From the NCBI RefSeq assembly GCF_007786445.1, contig NZ_VNJI01000025.1, forward strand, positions 1-64,000: DNA of 64,000 nt, in the 5' to 3' direction. The DNA comes from Paenibacillus cremeus (GTDB lineage: Bacteria; Bacillota; Bacilli; Paenibacillales; NBRC-103111). A model generated the notes under the pieces. It was given only the letters and a program-made list of their open reading frames with translations. It was not told the DNA's origin and ran no database searches. The position numbers and the translations under genes are program-made. The stretch's first letter is position 1; every line of letters begins with the position of its first letter. Below, in pieces: positions 42,038 to 50,562 of the stretch.

Positions 42038-42841
42038 ATGGATGGACGCGATTGGAAAAAATTTCTTCTGCCCTACGAGCAAGCGGTAGAAGAACTGAAA
42101 GTAAAATTCAAGACGCTGCGCACGGAGCTGAAGAGCCGGGAAGAATATTCACCGATCGAATTTGTCACCGGACGGGTGAAGCGAATTTCGAGCGTGCTGG
42201 AAAAAGCGAAGCGGCTGAGCGTCCCGATGGAGCAGATCGAAACCGGTATTGAGGATATCGCCGGCATTCGGATCATGTGTCAATTCGTAGAAGATATTGA
42301 TCGGCTGGCAGAGCAGATCCGTCTTCGCGAGGACATGAGCGTAGTCTATGTGAAGGACTACATTTTAAATAAAAAGCCGAGCGGGTACCGCAGCTATCAC
42401 ATTATTGTTGAATATCCGGTGCAAACGGCGCTCGGCATGAAGCGGGTTCTGGCGGAAATTCAGCTGCGCACGCTGGCGATGAATTTTTGGGCGACGATTG
42501 AACACTCGCTTAACTATAAATACCGCGAGAAGCTTCCAGTGGAAGTGCTGAACCGACTGAGCAAGGCGGCGGAAGCGGCGTATTTGCTGGATCAGGAAAT
42601 GAGCAGCATCCGCGTGGAAATAATGGAAGCGCAGAAGCTATTTGAGGATAAATCGAACATTATCGCCAAGGTGCTCAACGGGATTCAAGAGCTGTACTTT
42701 TTCCATCGGGTCCGCGAGGCGGCGCAATTTCAAATCCGGTTCAACGAGCTGTGGGATACGGATGATGTTTGGCATCTGAAGGAGCTGCTCGGCGAGGTGG
42801 AGGAAGCGATCGCCAGAGCGAAGAAAGGCCCTTCCAAATAA
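42038..42841 (+). CDS. relQ: small alarmone synthetase RelQ (YjbM/SasB)
   Basis: GTP pyrophosphokinase making (p)ppGpp without a hydrolase domain. It matches B. subtilis YjbM along the core: WKKFLLPYEQAVEELKVK start, SPIEFVTGRVK, EDIAGIRIMCQFV, GYRSYHIIVE (ATP/GTP motif) and EIQLRTLAMNFWATIEHSLNYKY (split). At 267 residues it is about 55 longer than YjbM; the extra C-terminal segment (FHRVREAAQFQIRFN onward) is helical and unassigned. Strong AGGAGG upstream. It precedes DUF309 and the ABC exporter with short gaps, so one transcript is possible. Confidence 0.92.
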   Translation: MDGRDWKKFLLPYEQAVEELKVKFKTLRTELKSREEYSPIEFVTGRVKRISSVLEKAKRLSVPMEQIETGIEDIAGIRIMCQFVEDIDRLAEQIRLREDMSVVYVKDYILNKKPSGYRSYHIIVEYPVQTALGMKRVLAEIQLRTLAMNFWATIEHSLNYKYREKLPVEVLNRLSKAAEAAYLLDQEMSSIRVEIMEAQKLFEDKSNIIAKVLNGIQELYFFHRVREAAQFQIRFNELWDTDDVWHLKELLGEVEEAIARAKKGPSK

Positions 42842-42869
42842 CGAAGCGCGCAAGGGGAGAACACGGAGT

Positions 42870-43295
42870 ATGCGGACGTATGACCCGTTGTATGTGCAGT
42901 TTGTGTATTATTTCAACATCGAACGCGATTATTTTGAGTGTCATGAAGTGATGGAGGAGTTGTGGCTCGAGGAGGGCCGCGACCCCCTATATCAAGGCCT
43001 GCTGCAGGTAGCGGTAGGCCTTTACCATTATCAGAACGGCAATCCGAGCGGTTCGGTGAAGCTGTTCACGGCCGCCCTGGAGAAGCTGCAGGGGCATCCG
43101 CCGGAGACGCTGGGGATTGATCTGGCCCAGGTGGTCAGCGAAAGCGAAGCGTATCTGACGAAGCTGCATCGCTTGCCGGAGGAGCCGTTCGCCTTCTACG
43201 ATCTGACGATCCGCGTCATCGATCCGGAGCTGGCTGAGCTGGTGGAGAGGCTGCGCCTGCATCCGCCTTCCGCACATGAAGGAGAAGCGGAATGA
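42870..43295 (+). CDS. DUF309 protein (YpuF-like)
   Basis: A 141-residue helical protein of the DUF309 family. The hallmark FECHEVMEELW (about 25-35) with the HEVxE motif, followed by GLLQVAVGLYHYQNGN (about 43-58), is evident; the conserved His/Glu suggests a metal or ligand site. Function unknown. It overlaps the next gene (ATPase) by 4 bp (ATGA), so it is translated together with the ABC transporter; that link is not usual for DUF309. Confidence 0.88.
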   Translation: MRTYDPLYVQFVYYFNIERDYFECHEVMEELWLEEGRDPLYQGLLQVAVGLYHYQNGNPSGSVKLFTAALEKLQGHPPETLGIDLAQVVSESEAYLTKLHRLPEEPFAFYDLTIRVIDPELAELVERLRLHPPSAHEGEAE

Positions 43296-44305
43296 TCGAA
43301 GTCGAACATTTGACGAAGCATTACCAGGTGCATGAACGCGAAGGCGGCTTCCTGGCTTCCCTTGGCAGCTTGTTTCACCGGAAGTACCGTACTGTGAAAG
43401 CGGTTGACGATATCAGCTTCCACATTCCCGAAGGGCAAATCGTCGGCTTTCTCGGTCCGAACGGGGCCGGCAAAACAACGACGATGAAGGTGCTGACCGG
43501 CTTGCTGCATCCAACCAGCGGGCAGGTGAAGGTGGGCGGTTATGTGCCGTTTGAGCACAAGAATGCCTTCAAGCGCCGCATCAGCATGGTGATGGGGCAA
43601 AAGAGCCAACTCATCTGGGATGTGCCCGCCATCGAGAGCTTTTTGGTAAATAAGGCGATCTACGAGATCGAGCATAAGGAGTATCAAGCTACACTGGAAA
43701 CGCTTGTGGAGCTGCTGGATTTGGGCGCGATCCTGCACAAGCCGGTACGCCAACTCTCGCTCGGCGAGCGGATGAAGTGCGAGCTGGCGGCGGCGCTGCT
43801 GCACCGGCCGGACATTTTGTTTCTGGATGAACCGACGATCGGCTTGGATGTCCACATGCAAGAAGTGATGCGGCGGTTTATCGCGGATTATAACCGGAGC
43901 TATAAAGCGACGATTCTGCTGACGAGCCATTATATGGCTGACGTGACGGCACTCTGCGAGCGGGTCATGGTGATCGCACAGGGTCAGCTGCTGTACGACG
44001 GCGGCATCGCACAGCTGATCGAGCGCTATTCGCGGCTGAAGCGGATCAAGCTGCAGTTTGCCCCGGAGCTGCCTGATCAGGAGCTGAAGCAGCAGCTGAG
44101 GCAGGCGATCCAGCGGGTAGACGGAGCGGAGATCGTCGACGCGGGCGAGGAGCTGCAGGTCGAGCTGGAGGTGCCGCGTGAGCAGGTGTCTACGATCTCG
44201 GCCATGCTGCTGTCCCAGTTTCCGGTGGTCGATCTCACGATTGAGGATCCGAGCGTGGAGTCGATCATCGGGCAGGCGTACACGTCACAGGGGGCGAGAG
44301 AATGA
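43292..44305 (+). CDS. ABC-2 exporter ATP-binding protein
   Basis: A 337-residue ATPase: Walker A GPNGAGKTT (55-63), Q-loop at MGQKSQ, signature LSLGERMKCELA (about 153-164), Walker B ILFLDEPTIGLD and switch His in LTSHYM. The C-terminal 100 residues are the extra domain found in antibiotic-type (DrrA-like) ATPases. It works with the two permeases that follow; the ATG overlaps the stop of DUF309, and its own stop overlaps the first permease (ATGA). Confidence 0.93.
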   Translation: MIEVEHLTKHYQVHEREGGFLASLGSLFHRKYRTVKAVDDISFHIPEGQIVGFLGPNGAGKTTTMKVLTGLLHPTSGQVKVGGYVPFEHKNAFKRRISMVMGQKSQLIWDVPAIESFLVNKAIYEIEHKEYQATLETLVELLDLGAILHKPVRQLSLGERMKCELAAALLHRPDILFLDEPTIGLDVHMQEVMRRFIADYNRSYKATILLTSHYMADVTALCERVMVIAQGQLLYDGGIAQLIERYSRLKRIKLQFAPELPDQELKQQLRQAIQRVDGAEIVDAGEELQVELEVPREQVSTISAMLLSQFPVVDLTIEDPSVESIIGQAYTSQGARE

Positions 44306-45123
44306 TACGCCGCTTGCGCGCTTTGTGGCATCAGTATGCCATGCTGTGCCGGATCGAGTGGGCGGTCTTGTTCGCGTACCGCAGTGAAAGCTTGATCTGG
44401 ATGGTCGGCTCGTTCGCTCAGCCGCTGGTCAGCTTGTCAGTCTGGCTATCCATCACAGGCAGCGGCACACTGGCAGGGTATAATGCGAAAGATTACATCG
44501 TCTATTTTCTAGGCGTGCTGCTGGTGGATCGGCTGACGCGCTCTTGGGATGTATGGGAGCTGGAAAATGACATCCGGCAAGGCACATTGTCCGCCAAGCT
44601 GATGCGACCGCTCCATCCGGTGCATTGGAGCATTGCGCAGAATGTGGTGTACAAAACGTTTTTCGCTTTGCTCTTGATACCGTCCTGGGCGGTACTAGCT
44701 TGGATTTGGCCGGTGTTTCGCTTGGAAACGGCAAGCATAGGCATGCTCATGGCCGCCATCCTATCGATTTTTGGCGCCGGCGCTCTGCGCTTTTTGATCG
44801 GCTACGAGTTCGGTCTGCTAGCCTTCTGGACGAATCGGGCCAGTGCGATGTTTGCGCTGTACGAAGGGATTCATCTGTTCCTGGCCGGCCGGATCGCACC
44901 GCTGTCCATGTTTCCGGAGGCGATAGCGAGGCTCGCGGAATGGCTGCCGTTTTATGTTACGGTCGGATTCCCCGTAGATCTGCTGACAGGGAAGCTGGCC
45001 GGCCATCCGGAGCTGATCCGGCAAGGCTTTGCAGGGCAGCTGATCTGGATCGTAATTCTGGCCGCCGTGTTCGGCTGGGAGTGGAAGCAGGGGCTGCGCA
45101 AGTACAGCTCGGCAGGAGGATAA
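44302..45123 (+). CDS. ABC-2 type permease (subunit 1)
   Basis: A 273-residue membrane protein with six helices, of the ABC-2 permease group that pairs two similar subunits (DUF990-like). Segments FAYRSESLIWMVGSFAQPLVSL, IVYFLGVLLVDRLTRSW and RQGTLSAKLMRPLHPVHW are typical (each shown partly). Substrate unknown. Overlaps the ATPase gene by 4 bp and precedes the second permease by 5 bp. Confidence 0.88.
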   Translation: MIRRLRALWHQYAMLCRIEWAVLFAYRSESLIWMVGSFAQPLVSLSVWLSITGSGTLAGYNAKDYIVYFLGVLLVDRLTRSWDVWELENDIRQGTLSAKLMRPLHPVHWSIAQNVVYKTFFALLLIPSWAVLAWIWPVFRLETASIGMLMAAILSIFGAGALRFLIGYEFGLLAFWTNRASAMFALYEGIHLFLAGRIAPLSMFPEAIARLAEWLPFYVTVGFPVDLLTGKLAGHPELIRQGFAGQLIWIVILAAVFGWEWKQGLRKYSSAGG

Positions 45124-45128
45124 GGCCG

Positions 45129-45917
45129 ATGAGCAAATACGTGAACTGTTTTCGTGAATTTTTGCGGGCCTGTCTGGTAGAGGAGCTGGAGCATCGCGCG
45201 AATTTTGCCGCGAATTTGATGTCTACCGTCTTTTGGCTGGCGATGGCGGTGTTTACGGTGCAGCTGTATTTTTTCCGGACACCGTCGGTTGGGGGATGGA
45301 GCTACTACGAGGTGCTGGCTCTGCTCGGCGTATTTACGGCGATTCATGGCTTTATCGAGTTTTTTCTGCAGCCGAACATGAGCCGACTGGTGACGCATAT
45401 CCGGCAAGGGACACTGGATTATGTGCTCACCAAGCCGATCGACAGCCAATTTTATGTCAGCTTTCGGCATCTGGTCTTTTGGCGTCTGGCTGACGTGGCA
45501 CTGGGGCTGGGGATGATCGCTTTTGCTCTGATGGAGCTGGGCATTACGCCGAATACGAAGTCTATGGTGCTGTTTGTGCTTATTTTTGCCTCGGCTTTGG
45601 CGGTCGTGTACTCGCTGTGGATGGGGATGATGACCGTTTCGTTTTGGGCGGTGAAGGTGGATAATTTATCGTTCCTGTTCACGTCGTTTTTCGAGACGGC
45701 ACGCTTTCCAGTATCAGTGTACAAGGGGGCGCTGCGCTTTGCGCTGACGTACGTGTTTCCGGTCGCGTTCATTACGACGTACCCGGCAGCAGCCATCGTT
45801 GGTCGGCTGGGATGGACCGAGGGGGCGGGGAGCTTGGCCGTGGCGGCGCTGTGCCTATGGATTTCGCGGCAGTTTTGGAAATTTGCTTTAGCGCACTATA
45901 CCAGCGCCAGCAGCTGA
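45129..45917 (+). CDS. ABC-2 type permease (subunit 2)
   Basis: A 262-residue membrane protein with six helices and the same layout as subunit 1: HRANFAANLMSTVFW, an inward loop IRQGTLDYVLTKPID matching RQGTLSAKLMRPL of subunit 1, and a C-terminal helix pair. The two therefore form a heterodimeric channel for the ATPase at 43292. ATG at 45129, with AGGAGG in the end of subunit 1; earlier in-frame codons lie within the previous gene. A terminator follows. Confidence 0.88.
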   Translation: MSKYVNCFREFLRACLVEELEHRANFAANLMSTVFWLAMAVFTVQLYFFRTPSVGGWSYYEVLALLGVFTAIHGFIEFFLQPNMSRLVTHIRQGTLDYVLTKPIDSQFYVSFRHLVFWRLADVALGLGMIAFALMELGITPNTKSMVLFVLIFASALAVVYSLWMGMMTVSFWAVKVDNLSFLFTSFFETARFPVSVYKGALRFALTYVFPVAFITTYPAAAIVGRLGWTEGAGSLAVAALCLWISRQFWKFALAHYTSASS

Positions 45918-45923
45918 TAACAC

Positions 45924-45976
45924 AAAGGGTACTTGCGACCGAGGAGCATGTCCGGCGGAACGCAGTACCCTTTTTT
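45924..45976. terminator. terminator of ABC operon
   Basis: AAAGGGTACTTGCG (45924-45937) pairs, with one bulged T, with CGCAGTACCCTTTTTT (45961-45976). Convergent with the thioredoxin-like gene. Confidence 0.85.
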
Positions 45977-45982
45977 CAATGC

Positions 45983-46465
45983 CTATTTCTTGTACTTGGT
46001 TAAAAATGCTTTGAACGCATCCGCGGTTTGCTCGCCTTCCAGGCGCTCCGCCTCTTTGCCGCCCTTGTAATAAATGAGCGTCGGCGTAAATTGAATATTG
46101 TACTGCTGCCAGCCGTTCTTGAACTCTTCGAGGTTAAACTGCTTAATATCGGTATTCAAGCTTTTGGCGATCGGCATGAGTACAGGAGTCGTCGCTTTAC
46201 AATGCACGCAGGTGGAGGCGAAATAATAGAGGAAGAAATCTTCCTTGGCGGCAATTTTTTTGTCCAGCGCGTCCGGTAAAATGATATTTTGATAATTCGG
46301 GTCGTCCAGCTGCTTCAGCGTCTCGGGATTCAGCTTGTCCGGTGCGATGCCGTAGACATTATTGGCATATTTGCCGTACTTGGCTTGCGAGGACTGGTGA
46401 TTCACATAGTACAGTGCGCCGAATAACACGATGACGAGCCCTAGATAGATGGATAGCTTCTTCAT
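45983..46465 (-). CDS. membrane-tethered thioredoxin-like protein (CVHC)
   Basis: A 160-residue extracytoplasmic thioredoxin-fold protein: N-terminal anchor (LSIYLGLVIVLFGALYYV), then a domain with CVHC (Cys86-Cys89) instead of CGPC and a cis-Pro in FTPTLIYY. Similar proteins act as bacterial thiol oxidases or reductases (e.g. the BdbA/YneN type). No partner is adjacent. The upstream GAGGGGG is about 12 bp from the ATG; a three-codon ATG GCA ATA TGA overlaps the start. Confidence 0.8.
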   Translation of the reverse strand: MKKLSIYLGLVIVLFGALYYVNHQSSQAKYGKYANNVYGIAPDKLNPETLKQLDDPNYQNIILPDALDKKIAAKEDFFLYYFASTCVHCKATTPVLMPIAKSLNTDIKQFNLEEFKNGWQQYNIQFTPTLIYYKGGKEAERLEGEQTADAFKAFLTKYKK

Positions 46466-46595
46466 ATTGCCATACTGCCCCCTCTTTCCGCGAAAATGGC
46501 TTCTTCCATAGAATACACTATCAAGGAAGGAATTTCGACCCGCGTGTGGAAGTTAAAAAGGACAGATTTGCGAACATCACGAGGAACAGCGGGGA

Positions 46596-48239
46596 ATGAA
46601 CATGCGGAATCGGCTGCAGTTGGAAGGACTATCCAAAGTTAATATCTATGTTTGGTATATGCTGGGGTTTAGCGCGCTGGTGCTGCTGATCACTTGCTTG
46701 TATGTTACTTTCGTGCCGTGGCAGCGCTCTCAAGCGACCGCACTGGACGCGAAGGGCATCGATCAGGTCCGGCTTCTGGCCGGAGCCGCTAGCTATAAGG
46801 TTGCGGACGCCTTCCAAAAGGATAACGCGGACCTGCCGCAAACGACGTTTCCAGCACTGCAAGCTGTAAAAGCCAAAGCGGCGCGAGGATTTCAATATAC
46901 CCTCAAGCAAGACGCGCATGTAATGGAGCAGTACAGTGTGCCGGGCAATGAGAAAACGCTCTATTTTGTTATCCGCACCGAACAGAAGGAAGAGGATGTA
47001 TGGAGTCAGGTGGACATGCTGACCGTCGATCCGCAAACGCAGTCGGTAACGAACGAGCCGATTGGGTTCACGTACGGTGTATCCCCGGAGAAGGTGCGCG
47101 GCGCAACGCAATTGATCGGATTTGTCAATTCGGATGAATTTTTATATACGACGTTGAAAAATGAAGCGGGAGAGCTGGTTTACCGCGTCAATCGCTTTTC
47201 GCTGACCCAGCGGACGGTCACGCCGGTGATGGAGCTGTACCGGTTCTCGGAGGCAGACGCGAAGCTGCTGCCCGGCATTACGGCCGCCGATATTGCGCCT
47301 GACCGGCAGCATATGCTGGTACGGGATGAGCGCAGCGGCTTAGCCAGCTACGATCTCAAAACCGGCAGCCGCCAAATCATCGTTCCGGCCTCGGGCATCC
47401 ACCAGGCGGACGATGCGCTTCAAGTGTCCAATAAGGCGGGCATTAGCCTCTACGCAGCCACTCGCTTCCAGAGCGACGAGTATCTGATCGATATGAATGC
47501 GGGCACAGCCAAACAGCCTTTTTCCGAAGAAAAAGGCTGGATCGATGCGGGAATGGATCTGAATCACAGCATCGTTTATTATAATTTTACGTATGATCGG
47601 AATCCGGAGCTGATCGCCCATGCCGACTCTAAGGCGATGCTTTTTCCATTCGGCGTCCAGATCACTGATTTGAAGGGAGCACCTCTGAAACGATTCAGTC
47701 TCCCTAAAGATTCGAACGAGCGTCTGGAATTCGGGGGGTACAACGAAGAGAAAAAGACAGTGCTGCTCCATAAATTTACGATTGGGCCCAACGCCAAAGG
47801 GGTGCCAGTGAAAAAAACGTCCGGCTGGCTTCTGGGCGATCTCGCGACGGGAGCGATGACCCCACTGCAAAAAACGGACGTCCCAGACAGCTGGGATCGC
47901 AAGGATGTTCTGTTTGGCAGCGTGTTTACGGACGTTAGCAACGACTTGGCAGCGGAGCAGGTGTTTGTGAACCCAACGGATCAAACCTACGTCATGACCC
48001 GCTGGAAGACGAAGCAGGTGATGCTGCTGCCGGAGGAGGATACGGTGATGTTCGCAGACGAGACGAGCAAGCGTGTATTTGTCAGCTCGTTGACCCGGCC
48101 GGACCTGATCGTTGCGATGACGAATTATAAGAAGTACAATTGGGATAACCATGATTTTGCTTGGCTCAAAGGGCGGTGGGTGACCCGCTTTCATACCCAG
48201 CCTGACGGAGACAAGCTGTATGCCTTCCAGATTAACTGA
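46596..48239 (+). CDS. membrane-anchored protein, unknown function
   Basis: A 547-residue protein that I do not recognise. One N-terminal membrane helix (VWYMLGFSALVLLITCLYVTF, part) and a large extracytoplasmic part of beta-strand repeats (QVDMLTVDPQTQSV, RHMLVRDE.., QSDEYLIDMNAG, KTKQVMLLPEED) in the manner of WD40/propeller-like lipoproteins. No catalytic motif. ATG at 46596 or 46602 after GCGGGGA. It precedes the rsmF-like gene by 10 bp and may share its transcript. Confidence 0.65.
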   Translation: MNMRNRLQLEGLSKVNIYVWYMLGFSALVLLITCLYVTFVPWQRSQATALDAKGIDQVRLLAGAASYKVADAFQKDNADLPQTTFPALQAVKAKAARGFQYTLKQDAHVMEQYSVPGNEKTLYFVIRTEQKEEDVWSQVDMLTVDPQTQSVTNEPIGFTYGVSPEKVRGATQLIGFVNSDEFLYTTLKNEAGELVYRVNRFSLTQRTVTPVMELYRFSEADAKLLPGITAADIAPDRQHMLVRDERSGLASYDLKTGSRQIIVPASGIHQADDALQVSNKAGISLYAATRFQSDEYLIDMNAGTAKQPFSEEKGWIDAGMDLNHSIVYYNFTYDRNPELIAHADSKAMLFPFGVQITDLKGAPLKRFSLPKDSNERLEFGGYNEEKKTVLLHKFTIGPNAKGVPVKKTSGWLLGDLATGAMTPLQKTDVPDSWDRKDVLFGSVFTDVSNDLAAEQVFVNPTDQTYVMTRWKTKQVMLLPEEDTVMFADETSKRVFVSSLTRPDLIVAMTNYKKYNWDNHDFAWLKGRWVTRFHTQPDGDKLYAFQIN

Positions 48240-48249
48240 AACGAGTTGA

Positions 48250-49737
48250 ATGTTCATGACAGGGCCCGTTGCGCCTGATGCTTTTTTACAACGCATGGAA
48301 TGTTTGCTGGGGGCCGAGTATTCGGCCTTTCTGGCGTCTTACGGGGAGGAGCGCCTGTACGGGCTGCGCGTGAACACGCTGAAGCTGCCGGTAGAGCGCT
48401 TCCTGGAGCTGACCCGGCTCAAGCTTAATCCGGTGCCGTGGACGGATACCGGCTTTTATTATGAGTATGACGAAACGAACCGGCCGGGCAAGCATCCGCA
48501 TTATCATGCGGGCTTGTACTATATTCAAGAGCCGAGCGCCATGGCTCCGGCAGAGCTGCTGGAGGTGCAGCCGGGAGAGGCCGTGCTCGATTTGTGCGCG
48601 GCGCCCGGCGGCAAGACGACCCAGCTGGCGGCGAAGCTGCAGGGACAGGGCGTCATCGTAGCCAACGATGTGCATCCCGACCGGGTGAAGGCGCTGGTTA
48701 AGAATATTGAGCTGTGTGGCATCCGCAACGCGGTGGTTTTGAACGAGGACCCGGAGCGGCTGACCGGACCGTTTGCGGGCTTTTTTGATAAAATCCTCAT
48801 CGATGCCCCCTGCTCCGGAGAGGGGATGTTCCGCAAGGAGGAGGACATGGCGAAGGCGTGGCAGCCCGATTGGGTGGACAAGTACGCCGCCATGCAGCGG
48901 GTTTTGCTGCGCCAGGCCGCCCAGATGCTGAAGCCCGGCGGGCGGCTGGTGTATTCGACCTGCACGTTCTCGCCCGAGGAGAACGAGGCTATGATCGCCG
49001 GATTCTTGGACGAGCATCCGGCGTTTGAGGTGGTGCCCGCGACTGCGGAAGCGGGCACCGGGTTTGCCCCCGGCCGGCCGGACTGGCTGGCCGAGGGGTT
49101 CGCGCGCGCGAGCGAGGTGGCCGGCACGGCGCGGCTGTGGCCCCATCGCCTGCAGGGCGAGGGCCACTATGCCGCGGTGCTGCGCCACCGGGGCGCGGCC
49201 GCCGCGCCGGCGCCAGCGCCGCTGCGCGCCGTAGCAGCGGCGCCTGCGCGGCCCGCGCGCAGCGCTCGCGGCGCCGGCCGCGCTGCGGCGGCTGCGGCCG
49301 AGCCGCGCGAGGCGCTGGCGCGCTGGGCGCGCGAGCACTTGGCCGCGGCGCTGCCCGCGGCCATAGCTTGGCGCGGCGAGCACGCGTACGCCGCGCCGGA
49401 GGGGCTGCCGCCGTTGGACGGCATTCGGGTCATCCGACCCGGATGGTACCTCGGCGGCACAGCCAAGCAGCGCTTCGTGCCTTCGCACGCGCTGGCGATG
49501 GGGCTACGCGCGGAGGACGCGCTGCGCCGCATCCATTTCACGGCCGAGGACCCTCGGGCCGTGCGGTACCTCAAGGGCGAGACGCTCGAGCTCGCCCCCG
49601 AAGAGCTGCACACCGATGACGGTGTGCCGGCCAAAGGCTACTGCCTCGTCTGCGTCGACGGCTGTCCCGTCGGCTGGGGCAAATGGCAGGACGGCTTGCT
49701 GAAGAACGAATATCCCCCCGGCTGGAGGTGGACATAA
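48250..49737 (+). CDS. RsmF-like 16S rRNA m5C methyltransferase (copy 1)
   Basis: SAM-dependent cytosine-5 RNA methyltransferase of the NOL1/NOP2/Sun family. SAM motif LDLCAAPGGKTTQL (113-126), motif IV DAPCSGEG with Cys188, motif VI STCTF with catalytic Cys238, and a C-terminal PUA-like RsmF domain (LDGIRVIRPGWYLG onward). 495 residues. Between the two domains lies an extreme Ala/Arg/Pro linker (about residues 310-360). Copy 2 on the other strand at 52817-54202 has the same motif numbering. It ends 2 bp before rsuA. Confidence 0.88.
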   Translation: MFMTGPVAPDAFLQRMECLLGAEYSAFLASYGEERLYGLRVNTLKLPVERFLELTRLKLNPVPWTDTGFYYEYDETNRPGKHPHYHAGLYYIQEPSAMAPAELLEVQPGEAVLDLCAAPGGKTTQLAAKLQGQGVIVANDVHPDRVKALVKNIELCGIRNAVVLNEDPERLTGPFAGFFDKILIDAPCSGEGMFRKEEDMAKAWQPDWVDKYAAMQRVLLRQAAQMLKPGGRLVYSTCTFSPEENEAMIAGFLDEHPAFEVVPATAEAGTGFAPGRPDWLAEGFARASEVAGTARLWPHRLQGEGHYAAVLRHRGAAAAPAPAPLRAVAAAPARPARSARGAGRAAAAAAEPREALARWAREHLAAALPAAIAWRGEHAYAAPEGLPPLDGIRVIRPGWYLGGTAKQRFVPSHALAMGLRAEDALRRIHFTAEDPRAVRYLKGETLELAPEELHTDDGVPAKGYCLVCVDGCPVGWGKWQDGLLKNEYPPGWRWT

Positions 49738-49739
49738 AG

Positions 49740-50483
49740 ATGAAAACAACATTACGCCTGGACAAGCTGCTGGCGCATTCAGGCTTTGGTACCCGCAGCG
49801 AGATCAAGCTGTTGGTGAAACGCGGCGCGGTCACTGTAAACGAGAAGCCGGTCAAAGACAGCGGAATGCAGGTGAATCCCGATCGCGACCGCATTACGGT
49901 GGATGGCGACCCGGTGAGCTACCGCGAATTCGTCTATCTAATGCTGAATAAGCCTCAAGGGGTCATTTCAGCGACGGAAGACACCCGGGATCGTACGGTG
50001 CTGGACCTGCTGGGAGACGAGTATGCTCATTTCGAGCTGTTCCCGGTAGGAAGGCTCGACAAAGATACGGAAGGCCTGCTGCTGCTGACCAACGATGGGA
50101 AGCTGGCGCATAACCTGCTGTCGCCCCGCAAGCACGTGCCAAAAACTTACTTCGCCGAAGTAGACGGGGCCGTCGGATCGGACGATGTGCAGGCCTTTGC
50201 GGCGGGCGTTACGCTGGATGACGGCTATGAAACCATGCCGGCGCAATTAAACGTGCTGCATACCGGCAAGCCGGAACAAAATGAACTGTCTCGAATTGAG
50301 TTGACCATTATGGAAGGAAAGTTCCATCAGGTGAAACGAATGTTCGAAGCCGTAGGTAAAAAAGTCGTGTTTCTTAAACGCATTTCCATGGGTCCGTTAA
50401 CGTTGGACCCGGAGCTGCCCAAGGGGAACACCCGGGAGCTGACCGAGGACGAGCTGCAGGCACTGATCCATGTGCACGAATAA
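49740..50483 (+). CDS. rsuA: RsuA-family 16S rRNA pseudouridine synthase
   Basis: A 247-residue enzyme converting a 16S rRNA uridine to pseudouridine. N-terminal S4 domain (RLDKLLAHSGFGTRSE, 6-21), catalytic GRLDKDTEGLLLLTNDG (104-120; Asp107) and the KFHQVKRM C-terminal motif. ATG at 49740 follows the rsmF-like stop by 2 bp, and its SD GGAGGTGG is inside that gene, so both rRNA modification enzymes are coupled. An open frame extends upstream but within the preceding gene. Confidence 0.92.
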   Translation: MKTTLRLDKLLAHSGFGTRSEIKLLVKRGAVTVNEKPVKDSGMQVNPDRDRITVDGDPVSYREFVYLMLNKPQGVISATEDTRDRTVLDLLGDEYAHFELFPVGRLDKDTEGLLLLTNDGKLAHNLLSPRKHVPKTYFAEVDGAVGSDDVQAFAAGVTLDDGYETMPAQLNVLHTGKPEQNELSRIELTIMEGKFHQVKRMFEAVGKKVVFLKRISMGPLTLDPELPKGNTRELTEDELQALIHVHE

Positions 50484-50562
50484 ATAGACAACCAAGTTGC
50501 AATAAGTTGACAACTGATATCGATGAAACCGCTATAACAGTTGCAACAGGAGGGAGAGTCGC
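50484..50562 (+). promoter_or_regulatory. shared GTTGCAAC/AGTTGACAACT element (copy 2)
   Basis: AGTTGCAAT (50495-50503), AGTTGACAACT (50505-50515; holds a TTGACA -35 at 50507-50512) and CAGTTGCAACAGGAGGGA (from 50538), in the order found on the minus strand upstream of 15204. The last two motifs are 34 bp apart here, 33 bp at copy 1. TATAAC at 50533-50538 is a possible -10 with a long spacer. Confidence 0.6.

Noticed and set aside
44625-45128. N-terminal extension of ABC permease subunit 2
   Set aside because: The frame is open within subunit 1 but translates to Arg/Gly-rich non-membrane sequence; the ATG at 45129 has a proper SD and gives a six-helix permease.
48286-49488. 400-codon open frame opposite rsmF copy 1
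   Set aside because: Produced by high GC of the region; Arg/Gly/Gln-rich and without SD. The + strand frame has complete catalytic motifs.
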